NCBI GenBank assembly: GCA_964592375.1
Contig: CAZQDP010000029.1
Coordinates: 1-26,199 of the forward strand
DNA: 26,199 nucleotides
Source of the DNA: CAZQDP01 sp964592375
Lineage (GTDB): Bacteria > Bacillota > Clostridia > RUG12999
Direction of reading: 5' to 3'
Shown: in pieces, positions 14,498-22,325 of the stretch
Position numbering within the stretch: position 1 is the stretch's first letter
How the letters are laid out: each line of letters begins with the position of its first letter
The notes under the pieces: generated by a model
Told to the model about the DNA's origin: nothing
Seen by the model: only the letters and a program-made list of their open reading frames with translations
Database searches by the model: none
Translations under genes and position numbers: made by a program

Positions 14498-16549
14498 ATG
14501 GAAAATAAAACATTCTATGTGTCCCCAAACGGGAACGATTCCTGGTCGGGCACGCTCAGCGAGGCGGGTGAAAAGGACGGCCCGTTTCTCACCATAAAAA
14601 AAGCTAGAAATACCATTCGAGAACTAAAAAAAAGTGGAGCGCTTTGCGGCCCGGTACGTGTATTGCTTCGAGGCGGTCATTATCCGATCAAGGAACCGAT
14701 CACGATGGACGGCTCAGATTCGTGGTATACCACCTATGAGGCATATGGAGATGAAAAGCCTGTGATCAGCGGGGGCAAAGCCATCACCGACTGGCAAATC
14801 GAGCAGCATAATGGTATCACCATGTGGGCTACTTACCTACCAGATGTGGAATATGGCAGATGGTACTTCCGCCAACTCTTCGCCAATGGAGTAAGGCTTG
14901 CAAGAACACGCTATCCATCTCATGGGTTTTGCACCGTAAAAATGGCTCTGCGTAGCGGCCTTGCAAATCCAAAGCATGCCATAATATTCGATGGAGCCGG
15001 CAGCTTTGTTTTTCATGAGGGGGAAATACAAAACTGGGACAATATTACAGACGCTGAAATTGTAGTTCATCACCTATGGGTGGATGAGCATATGCCCATT
15101 CAATCGGTTGATATGGAAAGGAATATCGTGGTATCCGACTTAAAAAGTATGTTCATTATCGATAACCCACGTTGGCAGACCAATTATTATGTAGAGAACA
15201 TATTTGAAGCATTGCAGGAGCCGGGACAGTGGTATTTAAATAGAAAGACCGGAATGCTGTACTATGTTCCAAGAGAGGGTGAGACCTTTGAAAACACCCA
15301 GTTTACGGCGCCTTGCATTTTGCAATTGATAAAAATACGAGGAGATGCCAATGAGTATGTAGAGCATCTGCATTTTAAGGGCATCCACTTTATGTATAGC
15401 GACTGGGATAGTGTTGCCTACAAGGGTGATGATGATTTCACAGACATTTTAGGGCTGGATGGAATAGAAGGATATGCCGCCTCACCGCAAGGCGCGGTAC
15501 ATCTGCCCGGCTGTATATCTTTAGAAGGCGCTGCGCATTGCACCTTTGAAGGTTGCACGGTGGCACATACAGGCTTTCACGCTATCTCCATCGGCGAGGC
15601 TTGCAAATTCATTCGTGTTATCAAAAGTGATATTTATGATGCTGGAGCAGGCGGAATAATTATTGGAGGCAGCAACGCAAAAGGGGATCCGCTACGCCGC
15701 ACTGGAAACATCACCATTACCGATAATCATATTCATCAATGCGGCAATGTATATAAATGCGGTATCGGCGTGCTCATTACCCACGCTAATCGGAATACGG
15801 TCGCTCACAACCATATCCATCACTTACACTATTCGGGTATTTCCTGCGGCTGGGTATGGGGCTTTGAGGATAGCGTATCCAAGGACAATATCATTGAGTA
15901 TAACCATATTCATCATATTGGATATGAAGGGCACCTCAGTGATATGGGGGGGATTTACACCTTGGGGGTATCTCCCGGTACAGTTCTGAGGGGCAATATT
16001 ATTCATGATGTTAAGAAATTGCAGTATGGCGGTTTTGGCATCTATTTGGATGAAGGTAGCTCACATATTATCATTGAAGATAATATCTGTTATCATATTG
16101 AAAGCAATGCATTTCATCAGCATTACGGCCGTGAGAATGTGGTGAGGAACAATATTTTTGCATGCGGGGAGGATGGCACCATTCGCTTGTCACGTAGCAA
16201 AGGATTCTGTTCCTTCACGCTAATGAATAATATCCTGATCACTGCCGGAAAACCGATCATCGAGAACAAAGCGATTGAGGACTTTGACGGCACCCATATT
16301 ATCAGTGATCTCAATATACTGTGGGACACCCAAGGAGAAGAACCGGTTGTGAGCTGCAATGTGATGAAAGAGAACGTTCAGTGCACTCTTAAGATGTGGC
16401 AAGAATTGGGGTATGATAGGCATTCAATCATTGCGAAGCCGAATTTTAAAAATATGGAAGAAGGAGATTTTTCATTTGAGGGTAGCATAGATGAACTGTT
16501 TGACAGTTTTCGACCGATTAGCGCCTTCAAGGCCGGAATAAGAGAATAA
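14498..16549 (+). CDS. right-handed beta-helix glycoside hydrolase, GH141-like
   Basis: 683-residue protein opening with TFYVSPNGNDSWSGT and GPFLTIKKARNTIRELKK, the hallmark of GH141-type parallel beta-helix enzymes. It continues with PVRVLLRGGHYPIKEPI, YFRQLFANGVRLARTRYP and then repeated beta-helix rungs from about residue 330 to 600 (GCTVAHTGFHAISIG, NITITDNHIHQCGN, NTVAHNHIHHLHYSGISCG). GH141 includes alpha-L-fucosidase and xylanase activities, which fits the GH29 fucosidase upstream. No secretion signal. ATG 14498 is chosen over 14489 because AAGGAAGGG directly abuts the latter. Last gene of the cluster, followed by terminators. Family assignment is from motif memory; the activity is not proven. 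Confidence 0.8.
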   Translation: MENKTFYVSPNGNDSWSGTLSEAGEKDGPFLTIKKARNTIRELKKSGALCGPVRVLLRGGHYPIKEPITMDGSDSWYTTYEAYGDEKPVISGGKAITDWQIEQHNGITMWATYLPDVEYGRWYFRQLFANGVRLARTRYPSHGFCTVKMALRSGLANPKHAIIFDGAGSFVFHEGEIQNWDNITDAEIVVHHLWVDEHMPIQSVDMERNIVVSDLKSMFIIDNPRWQTNYYVENIFEALQEPGQWYLNRKTGMLYYVPREGETFENTQFTAPCILQLIKIRGDANEYVEHLHFKGIHFMYSDWDSVAYKGDDDFTDILGLDGIEGYAASPQGAVHLPGCISLEGAAHCTFEGCTVAHTGFHAISIGEACKFIRVIKSDIYDAGAGGIIIGGSNAKGDPLRRTGNITITDNHIHQCGNVYKCGIGVLITHANRNTVAHNHIHHLHYSGISCGWVWGFEDSVSKDNIIEYNHIHHIGYEGHLSDMGGIYTLGVSPGTVLRGNIIHDVKKLQYGGFGIYLDEGSSHIIIEDNICYHIESNAFHQHYGRENVVRNNIFACGEDGTIRLSRSKGFCSFTLMNNILITAGKPIIENKAIEDFDGTHIISDLNILWDTQGEEPVVSCNVMKENVQCTLKMWQELGYDRHSIIAKPNFKNMEEGDFSFEGSIDELFDSFRPISAFKAGIRE

Positions 16550-16577
16550 ACAAAATAGTAGGCCACTTCTTCGTTTT

Positions 16578-16603
16578 GGGGATGTTTTGCAAAAAACATC
16601 CCC
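16578..16603 (+). terminator. long hairpin after the GH141-like gene
   Basis: GGGGATGTTTT-GCAA-AAAACATCCCC, an 11-bp perfect stem 28 bp beyond the GH141-like stop. No T tract follows on the plus strand, so it may act in 3'-end protection or pausing together with the next hairpin. Confidence 0.5.
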
Positions 16604-16638
16604 TGCTAAAATAGATAACATGCATTGCAATAAAAATG

Positions 16639-16677
16639 AAGCCACAAGGTGACGGGATAGTCAACTCGTGGCTTTTT
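16639..16677 (+). terminator. intrinsic terminator before the ger operon
   Basis: Outer stem AAGCCAC/GTGGCTT with an inner TGAC/GTCA pairing, directly followed by TTTTT with the next base G. It insulates the germination genes from the carbohydrate cluster. Confidence 0.7.
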
Positions 16678-16682
16678 GTTAT

Positions 16683-16712
16683 GTTTAAAAATAGTATTTG
16701 TGGTAAATACTA
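16683..16712 (+). promoter_or_regulatory. possible sigma-G promoter of the ger operon
   Basis: GTTTA (16683-16687), 18-base spacer, AATACTA (16706-16712). Compared with the Bacillus sigma-G consensus (GHATR, N18, CATNHTA) this matches 4 of 5 and 6 of 7. Forespore-specific expression is expected for germinant receptors. No good sigma-A promoter was seen here. Tentative. Confidence 0.35.
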
Positions 16713-16714
16713 TT
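16690..16714. repeat. 10-5-10 perfect inverted repeat upstream of ger operon
   Basis: AATAGTATTT and AAATACTATT are exact reverse complements separated by GTGGT. The right arm overlaps the proposed -10 box. It could be a regulator site or a leader hairpin. Confidence 0.65.
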
Positions 16715-16771
16715 GGTAGTTATAAATGAATAGATTTAATAATGAAAAAATGCGCAAGAGGTGAACAGGAT

Positions 16772-18325
16772 TTGTTTGGGTTTGGAAAAAAGAAAAAAAA
16801 AGCGCAGGAGCAGGAGCAAAGTAAACCGCCTGAAAAAAATGCAAGTGACGAAGTAGCATTATCGCTATCTGTAGAAGAAAATGTATCTGAAGTTAAAAAA
16901 ATGTTTTGCAATGACGATTCGTTGGTTATTAGAAGCATTGAAAATCGAAATGATGGCGAGTTAAAATGCAACATCTTATATTTAGATGGCATGATAAGCA
17001 ACCAAATTATCAACGACAACATTATTCGCCCTGTGCAATTGGCGGAAAATCTGCACGTCTCCTCTGATGCAGTAGATACGCTCATGGCAAGTATTCTGCA
17101 GTCGAACGACATCAAAAAAACCACAGATATGGATACCATTGCAGAGGCAATCACATATGGGGACACGGTGCTCTTTGTGCAGGGTTGCGGAGAAGCGCTT
17201 CTGCTCAATACAAAATCATTTACGCTACGTAGCGTCACAGAGCCTGAAAGTGAAAAGGTCTTGCGAGGCCCAAGGGAAGGCTTTACAGAAAGCATTTTGG
17301 TTAATTTGTCCATGCTAAGGCGAAGGGTCAGAAATAAAGATCTGACGATGAAGTTTCGGGTATTTGGGGAGAGAACAAAAACAAAAGCGTGTATTGTATA
17401 CATTGATGGACTTGCACATCAAAGCATTGTGGATGAGCTCGAAAAACGGTTTGATCAATTCTCCATTGACTCAACATTGGATGTTAATTATCTCATTGAA
17501 ATGATTAAGGATGCACGGTATTCGCCGTTTAAAACCATTGGGGAGAGCGAGCGGCCGGACGTCATCGCAGGAAAGCTACTGGAAGGGCGAATTGCCGTTG
17601 TACTCGACGGAACCCCTTGCGTCATTACACTTCCCTATTTATTTATTGAGAACATTCAAAATTCAGAGGATTACTATGTCAACTTTTATTATGCCAGCTT
17701 TTCAAGAATGCTGCGCCTGATTGGTTTTTTTATCAGCACCTCCGTTCCGGCTTTGTATATTGCAATTGTCAGTTATCATCATGAAATGCTACCAACCCCG
17801 CTACTCATGAGCATTTTCATGGCGCGTCAGGGTGTTCCTCTTCCCACGGTTTTGGAGGCATTTGGCATGATTGTGATTTTTCAGATACTGGCAGAAACAG
17901 GCATTCGAATGCCGGCAGGAATTGGACAGGCGCTGAGTATTGTGGGTGCACTGGTTATCGGCCAGGCGGCGGTGGAAGCAAAATTCGTCAGTGCGCCAAT
18001 GATTATTGTTATCTCCATTACCGGCATTACCGGTCTTATCATTCCAAAACTGAGTACCGCGACACTGATGATACGTTTTGCCTTTTTGGGCATGGCTTCC
18101 TTTTTTGGTCTGTATGGATTTATGTTCGGTACCATCGGTTTACTCATTCATCTTTTAAATATAAAATCCTTCGGGGTGCCATATTTAATGGGGATGACAA
18201 TGGATACTGCACTAGAGATGAAGGATACCTTTATCAGAGTACCTTGGTGGAATATGCACTGCCGACCTCACCTGATTTCAAGGGATAAAGCTAGAATGAA
18301 AATAAACGGAGATAAAAACTCATGA
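16772..18325 (+). CDS. spore germinant receptor A subunit (GerA/GerK-A family)
   Basis: Spore inner-membrane germinant receptor subunit A; 517 aa from the preferred TTG start. That TTG has GAGGTG eight bases upstream, while the in-frame ATG at 16742 has no ribosome site. A Lys-rich N-terminus (FGFGKKKKKAQEQEQ) leads to a large hydrophilic domain with the family string GPREGFTESILVNLSMLRRR, then about five membrane segments in the last 180 residues, including LPTPLLMSIFMARQGVPLP and MPAGIGQALSIVGALVIG, both highly conserved in GerA proteins. It forms a receptor with the B and C subunits encoded downstream and responds to small-molecule germinants. Its stop overlaps the gerC start by 4 bp. Confidence 0.93.
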   Translation: MFGFGKKKKKAQEQEQSKPPEKNASDEVALSLSVEENVSEVKKMFCNDDSLVIRSIENRNDGELKCNILYLDGMISNQIINDNIIRPVQLAENLHVSSDAVDTLMASILQSNDIKKTTDMDTIAEAITYGDTVLFVQGCGEALLLNTKSFTLRSVTEPESEKVLRGPREGFTESILVNLSMLRRRVRNKDLTMKFRVFGERTKTKACIVYIDGLAHQSIVDELEKRFDQFSIDSTLDVNYLIEMIKDARYSPFKTIGESERPDVIAGKLLEGRIAVVLDGTPCVITLPYLFIENIQNSEDYYVNFYYASFSRMLRLIGFFISTSVPALYIAIVSYHHEMLPTPLLMSIFMARQGVPLPTVLEAFGMIVIFQILAETGIRMPAGIGQALSIVGALVIGQAAVEAKFVSAPMIIVISITGITGLIIPKLSTATLMIRFAFLGMASFFGLYGFMFGTIGLLIHLLNIKSFGVPYLMGMTMDTALEMKDTFIRVPWWNMHCRPHLISRDKARMKINGDKNS

Positions 18326-19476
18326 TGAAAAAAACAATTGCCATTTGCTTTATCATCACTTTTAGTATCGTTCTTGGTGGATGCTGGAATTATACGGAGA
18401 TCGAATCTTTGATTATTGTTGCCGGTGCGGCTGTGGATAGAAGTACCGACGGAAAGCAATATCATGTAACCATCGAAACCATTGACCTTAGCGGTGGTGG
18501 CAAAGAAGCTCAGGCAAAGTCCGCGCTGTATGAGGCAGATGGAAAGACCATCCTTGATGCGGTGAGAAATGCAAAAAGAATAGCGACAACTAAATTTTAC
18601 TGGAGCAATTGCCAAATTATTGTTTTAAGTGAGCAGATAGCAAGGGCGGGGCTCATTCCTATTTTGGATGTTTTTACAAGGGACAATGAACCGCGAGGCA
18701 CAATGGAGGTTCTTGTTGCAAAAGAAGCAAGTGCAAAAGAGATACTTGCCCAAAAGGGCATTTCGAGCCCGATTATCTCTTTTGATATTGATAAAATATT
18801 AGAAACCGATCATGAATTTCTATCCAGCACATCCTACATTCTGCTGCATAATATTTTCAACACCTTGGCGGGATCAGGAAGGTCCTTAACATTGCCTACT
18901 GTTCAAAATGTATCAAATAATCAGTCTAAGACTCCTATGGTGAGCGGAGATGCTGTTTTTCAAAAGGATAAGCTTGTGGGATTTTTAACAGGGGATGAAA
19001 CAAAATACAGTCTGTTTGTTAAGGATGAGGTAAAAGGCGGCCTTATCACGGGCGAAATAGAGCAGGATGGATTGCATCCGTATTCACTTGAGATACTCAG
19101 TAGCCATACAGATATTTCTCATCAATTCAAGGATGGCGTGCTCACCATGAAGGTTAAAATGAAAACCAATACCGCTTTGTTACTGCTTTCCTCTGAAGTG
19201 GACTTTATTCAATATGGCGCAAGAGACACCCTGGTGCAAAACGCACAGACCATGGTGGAAGAAAATGTTCATGGCGTGATTGCCATGGTACAAAGTAAAT
19301 TTGATAGTGATATTTTTGGGTTTGGGGAGCATATTTCAAAAAGTGATCCCAAGCTTTGGAAGCATCTTAAAAACAATTGGAATGAAACTTTTAAAGCCTT
19401 GCAGGTGGAAGTTGTTTCCGATATCAATATCGCAAACAGTGTATTTTTAAAAACGCCATATAAGGTAGGTGAATAA
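18322..19476 (+). CDS. spore germinant receptor C subunit, Ger(x)C lipoprotein
   Basis: 384-residue lipoprotein of the Ger(x)C family. A type II signal peptide with lipobox LGGC (C21) is followed by WNYTEIESLIIVAGAAVDR, the usual family start. Middle and C-terminal domains match the expected length and end with the conserved region around QNAQTMVEENVHGVIAMVQ. Anchored by lipid to the outer face of the spore inner membrane and part of the receptor with A and B. Overlaps the A gene by 4 bp and abuts the small membrane protein gene, so it is translated from one mRNA. Confidence 0.93.
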   Translation: MMKKTIAICFIITFSIVLGGCWNYTEIESLIIVAGAAVDRSTDGKQYHVTIETIDLSGGGKEAQAKSALYEADGKTILDAVRNAKRIATTKFYWSNCQIIVLSEQIARAGLIPILDVFTRDNEPRGTMEVLVAKEASAKEILAQKGISSPIISFDIDKILETDHEFLSSTSYILLHNIFNTLAGSGRSLTLPTVQNVSNNQSKTPMVSGDAVFQKDKLVGFLTGDETKYSLFVKDEVKGGLITGEIEQDGLHPYSLEILSSHTDISHQFKDGVLTMKVKMKTNTALLLLSSEVDFIQYGARDTLVQNAQTMVEENVHGVIAMVQSKFDSDIFGFGEHISKSDPKLWKHLKNNWNETFKALQVEVVSDINIANSVFLKTPYKVGE

Positions 19477-19477
19477 A

Positions 19478-19693
19478 ATGATTTATTTTAACATTGTATT
19501 ATTTTTTGCATTAATTTTTGTATTTGATTTTATCCCCATTTTCAAAGAGAAGAAAAAATTGCAAACCTTCGTTTATGGGATCGTGCTTGCCCTCAGCTTC
19601 ACCGTAATCTTTCTGCATGAACAAGGAGTGAATATCCCGGGGCCAGATATTCCGATTAAATATTTTATTCAGCAAGTATTAAAACTCTCATGA
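19478..19693 (+). CDS. small two-helix membrane protein, germinant receptor D-type subunit
   Basis: 71 residues from the ATG at 19478 (GGTAGGTG six bases upstream; a GTG at 19469 would overlap gerC). Two hydrophobic helices are seen: residues 2-20 (IYFNIVLFFALIFVFDFI) and about 32-49 (FVYGIVLALSFTVIFLH), joined by a basic loop KEKKK. Small two-helix D subunits next to receptor operons are known in Bacillus and modulate germination; size, topology and place between C and B fit that group. The assignment rests on context and topology, not on a sequence motif. Confidence 0.7.
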   Translation: MIYFNIVLFFALIFVFDFIPIFKEKKKLQTFVYGIVLALSFTVIFLHEQGVNIPGPDIPIKYFIQQVLKLS

Positions 19694-19708
19694 TTGGAAT
19701 GAAAAAAT

Positions 19709-20800
19709 ATGGATAAAGAAATGATATCTAGCAAGCAAGCAATTTCAATGATTGCATTATTTGCCATAGGTAGCTCTGTTGTAGTGGGCGGTAATTCCGA
19801 AGCCATGCAGGATTCGTGGATTTCGCTTATTGCAGGCTTTTTGCTAGCACTCCCTATGGTGCTGATATATGCCAGATTGGTGGAGCACTATCCCGGGAAG
19901 GATATATTTGATATCACCTTGGAGCTTTTTGGCAATATTGCAGGAAAAATAGTCATAGCTTTATTTACATGGTATGCACTGCATCTTGGAGGGCTTGTTT
20001 TTCGCAATTTTTCTGAATTTATACAGGTTGCAGCCATGGTAGATACACCTCAATTTGCCATTCTTGCGATGATGTGTGCACTTTGTATCTATGTAGCAAA
20101 AAGCGGACTCATTACATTCGGAAAGCTTTGTCTCATCCTTACTCCTGTCTTTTTATTTATTGTATTATTTACAATATTACTTGGATTTAAGGATTATCAT
20201 TATCAAAATATACTTCCTGTTTTTGGAGAATTCGCATGGAAAATACCGATTGGTGCGTTTTCTAATTTTTCTTTTCCTTTTGCAGAGACAGTACTCATGA
20301 TCGCAGTGTTTTCATCACTCGGGCCAAAACACAGCCCTTATAAAATTTATACATGGGGGATTTCCATTGCTGCACTCACAATTATAGCAGGAATTGTTCG
20401 AAACATTCTGCTACTGGGGGCACCGATGTATTCCGCAACATATTATCCCTCCTATAATGCCGTCAAGCTCATTATTGTGGGGCAGTTCTTTTCTCGAATC
20501 GAAGGCTTGGTATCTGCTAATTTCTTAATATCGGGGTTTGTAAAGGTCAGTATATGCCTCATCGCTGCAGCCAAGGGTATGACGAAACTTTTTAATGTAA
20601 AGGATTTCAAGAGTATGGTAGTGCCTGCTGCGCTTATCATGATTTCCATTGCAAGCATTGTATATAAAAATACCATGGAAATGTATGAATGGTTTGGAGT
20701 ATATAAATATTATGCATTTCCCTTTCAGGTTATTTTCCCCATTGCCCTTCTCATTGTTTGCAAGTGGAAGAAAAAGAAAAAAGAAAATCAGCTTGCATAA
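19709..20800 (+). CDS. spore germinant receptor B subunit (GerB permease family)
   Basis: 363-residue integral membrane protein of the GerAB endospore germination permease family, related to APC amino-acid transporters. It opens with ISSKQAISMIALFAIGSSVV, near the usual family start, and has about ten membrane segments (for example LIAGFLLALPMVLIYARLV, FAETVLMIAVFSSLG, VFPIALLIVCKW). A charged Lys-rich C-terminus (KWKKKKKEN) ends the protein. By homology this subunit carries the germinant-binding site. Last gene of the receptor operon; a weak terminator overlaps its stop codon. Confidence 0.92.
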   Translation: MDKEMISSKQAISMIALFAIGSSVVVGGNSEAMQDSWISLIAGFLLALPMVLIYARLVEHYPGKDIFDITLELFGNIAGKIVIALFTWYALHLGGLVFRNFSEFIQVAAMVDTPQFAILAMMCALCIYVAKSGLITFGKLCLILTPVFLFIVLFTILLGFKDYHYQNILPVFGEFAWKIPIGAFSNFSFPFAETVLMIAVFSSLGPKHSPYKIYTWGISIAALTIIAGIVRNILLLGAPMYSATYYPSYNAVKLIIVGQFFSRIEGLVSANFLISGFVKVSICLIAAAKGMTKLFNVKDFKSMVVPAALIMISIASIVYKNTMEMYEWFGVYKYYAFPFQVIFPIALLIVCKWKKKKKENQLA

Positions 20801-20811
20801 GCTCCTTTTTT
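20790..20811 (+). terminator. short terminator overlapping the gerB-type stop codon
   Basis: AGCTT-GCAT-AAGCT (5-bp stem) followed by CC and six T. The hairpin includes the last codons and the stop codon. Weak stem, so only a moderate call. Confidence 0.45.
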
Positions 20812-20832
20812 CTATTTCTGCAAAAAAAGCTG

Positions 20833-20861
20833 TTTACGTTTCAATGCTTGTATGGTATAAT
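20833..20861 (+). promoter_or_regulatory. promoter of the HD-domain gene
   Basis: -35 TTTACG (20833-20838), 17-base spacer, -10 TATAAT (20856-20861), 43 bases before the ATG at 20904. It shows the HD gene is transcribed apart from the ger operon. Confidence 0.7.
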
Positions 20862-20903
20862 AAGCCATATAGACATGACAAACGAAAAGGAGACGAAACA
20901 GCC

Positions 20904-21494
20904 ATGAATGCAAGGGAAGAATTCACGAACATATATCAGCGGTGCATCCAAAGGGAGGGCGCGGATAAACTGCTCGAATATCTGCAAAGCGGGGGCAGTG
21001 ATTTTTTTGAAGCACCCGCAAGCACTAGATTTCATGGTGCGTATGAAGGCGGACTTTTAGAGCATAGCATCAATGTGTATCATTGCCTGAGTAGCTATCT
21101 TGAAAGAGAACGAGTGAAAGCACTGTATCAAATTGCATATGATGAGGAAAGCATAGCCATTGCCGGTCTTTTGCACGATGTGTGTAAAATTAATTGCTAT
21201 ACCAAAGGCTCAAGGAATGTAAAGGATAAAAATGGCGTTTGGCAAAGCGTACCCATCTTTGAATATGACGATAAACTGCCTTATGGGCATGGGGAAAAAT
21301 CGGTGTATATTATCACCGGATTTATGAAGCTCTCCCGTGAGGAGGCTTTTGCTATTCGGTATCATATGGGGTTTTCGGGAATAGAGGACAAGAGAAGCAT
21401 TGGGGATGCCTTTGCGCAATATCCGCTCGCTTTTGCACTGTGCACTGCAGATATGGAGGCTACATACTTCTTAGAGGGCAAAAAACCCGAGTAA
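20904..21494 (+). CDS. HD-domain phosphohydrolase-like protein
   Basis: 196-residue HD-superfamily protein. H54 (GLLEHSINVYH), the HD pair H91-D92 (AGLLHDVCK), then RYHMGFSG and CTADMEATYF fit the metal-binding pattern H...HD...D. Such proteins are nucleotide phosphohydrolases or phosphodiesterases; the substrate is not evident. The open frame extends far upstream (to 20649) inside the gerB-type gene, but AAAAGGAGA with ATG 20904 and a promoter between fix the true start. Convergent with the ECF ATPase gene; a shared hairpin separates them. Confidence 0.85.
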   Translation: MNAREEFTNIYQRCIQREGADKLLEYLQSGGSDFFEAPASTRFHGAYEGGLLEHSINVYHCLSSYLERERVKALYQIAYDEESIAIAGLLHDVCKINCYTKGSRNVKDKNGVWQSVPIFEYDDKLPYGHGEKSVYIITGFMKLSREEAFAIRYHMGFSGIEDKRSIGDAFAQYPLAFALCTADMEATYFLEGKKPE

Positions 21495-21542
21495 AGGATG
21501 GGTGAGTTTGCCTATAGAGAAATACAATCAAATACTTCAACG

Positions 21543-21582
21543 AAAAAAGAGGATGAGCTTAAAATGAGCTTATTCTCTTTTT
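21543..21582. terminator. bidirectional hairpin between convergent genes
   Basis: AAAAAGAG pairs with CTCTTTTT over 8 bp across a 23-base interior that holds a direct repeat ATGAGCTTA. It follows the HD gene and overlaps the 3' end of the ECF ATPase gene (stop at 21570-21572). Its A and T arms could end transcripts from both sides. Confidence 0.5.
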
Positions 21583-22325
21583 CCGCAATGAGGGCAGTGT
21601 TGAAAGCGAAGCGGCATCTCAAGGCCGCATTTTTCTAGTAGCGGCGCATTTTGCAGGATTTCATCGGCAGGGCCATCTCCCACAATTTTGCCATCCTTCA
21701 TAATTACAACTCTTTCACAAAGATCATAAACCATATCAAGGTCATGGCTGGTGATAATTTTGGTGTGTGAAAAACCATCCAAAATGCCCATTATCCGACG
21801 CCTTGACTGAGGATCCAGTGCCAAGGTGGGTTCATCCATGATTAAAATATCAGGCTGCATGGAAAGCACGGTTGCGATGGCGCACGAGCGCTTTTCGCCT
21901 CCGGAAAGCTTATAGGGAGCACGCGTACTCAGGTGCGCCCCGCCAACTTTTGCTAGGGCATCCATACTCAGCTCGTGCACGGTTAGCTCATCCATCAAAT
22001 GATTGCGTGGACCAAAGGCCACATCGTCATATATCGTTGGCATAAATAACTGGTCATCCGGATTTTGAAATACCATTCCCATTCTTTGTCGAACAATGGA
22101 CAGCGTTTTTTTAGTCAGTTTCACATCTCCGATGATAATTTCCCCCGAAGAAGGAAAGATGACGCCCATCATCAGGAGTAAAAGTGTGGATTTACCGGCG
22201 CCATTGGCACCGATAATGCCCACGGACTGACCATGCGTAATATGCAGGTCGATGCCGCTAATCGCCTTTTGCCCATCCGGATATGAAAAATGCAGATCAC
22301 AAATTTCTATTCTATGATGACTCAT
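21570..22325 (-). CDS. ECF-type ABC transporter ATPase (CbiO/EcfA-like)
   Basis: 251-residue energy-coupling ATPase. Walker A GANGAGKST (39-47), the Q-loop with the ECF-typical FQNPDDQLFMPTIYDDVAFG, signature LSGGEKRSCAIA, Walker B ILIMDEPTLALDP and switch histidine TSHDLDMVYD. The C-terminus ends with HCPHCG, a small CxxC knuckle I would not expect in this family. Overlaps the T-protein gene by 4 bp. With only one ATPase in the pair, the arrangement resembles the cobalt/nickel CbiQO type more than vitamin EcfAA'T modules; no CbiM/CbiN or other S component is in view. Confidence 0.92.
   Translation of the reverse strand: MSHHRIEICDLHFSYPDGQKAISGIDLHITHGQSVGIIGANGAGKSTLLLLMMGVIFPSSGEIIIGDVKLTKKTLSIVRQRMGMVFQNPDDQLFMPTIYDDVAFGPRNHLMDELTVHELSMDALAKVGGAHLSTRAPYKLSGGEKRSCAIATVLSMQPDILIMDEPTLALDPQSRRRIMGILDGFSHTKIITSHDLDMVYDLCERVVIMKDGKIVGDGPADEILQNAPLLEKCGLEMPLRFQHCPHCGKRE

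Noticed and set aside
16639..16677. Structured RNA element before the ger operon
   Set aside because: The single stem followed by a T run is fully explained as an intrinsic terminator of the upstream cluster.
20649..20903. N-terminal extension of the HD-domain protein into the gerB-type gene
   Set aside because: A promoter and an AAAAGGAGA site lie just before ATG 20904, and the extension is a shadow of the gerB-type coding sequence.
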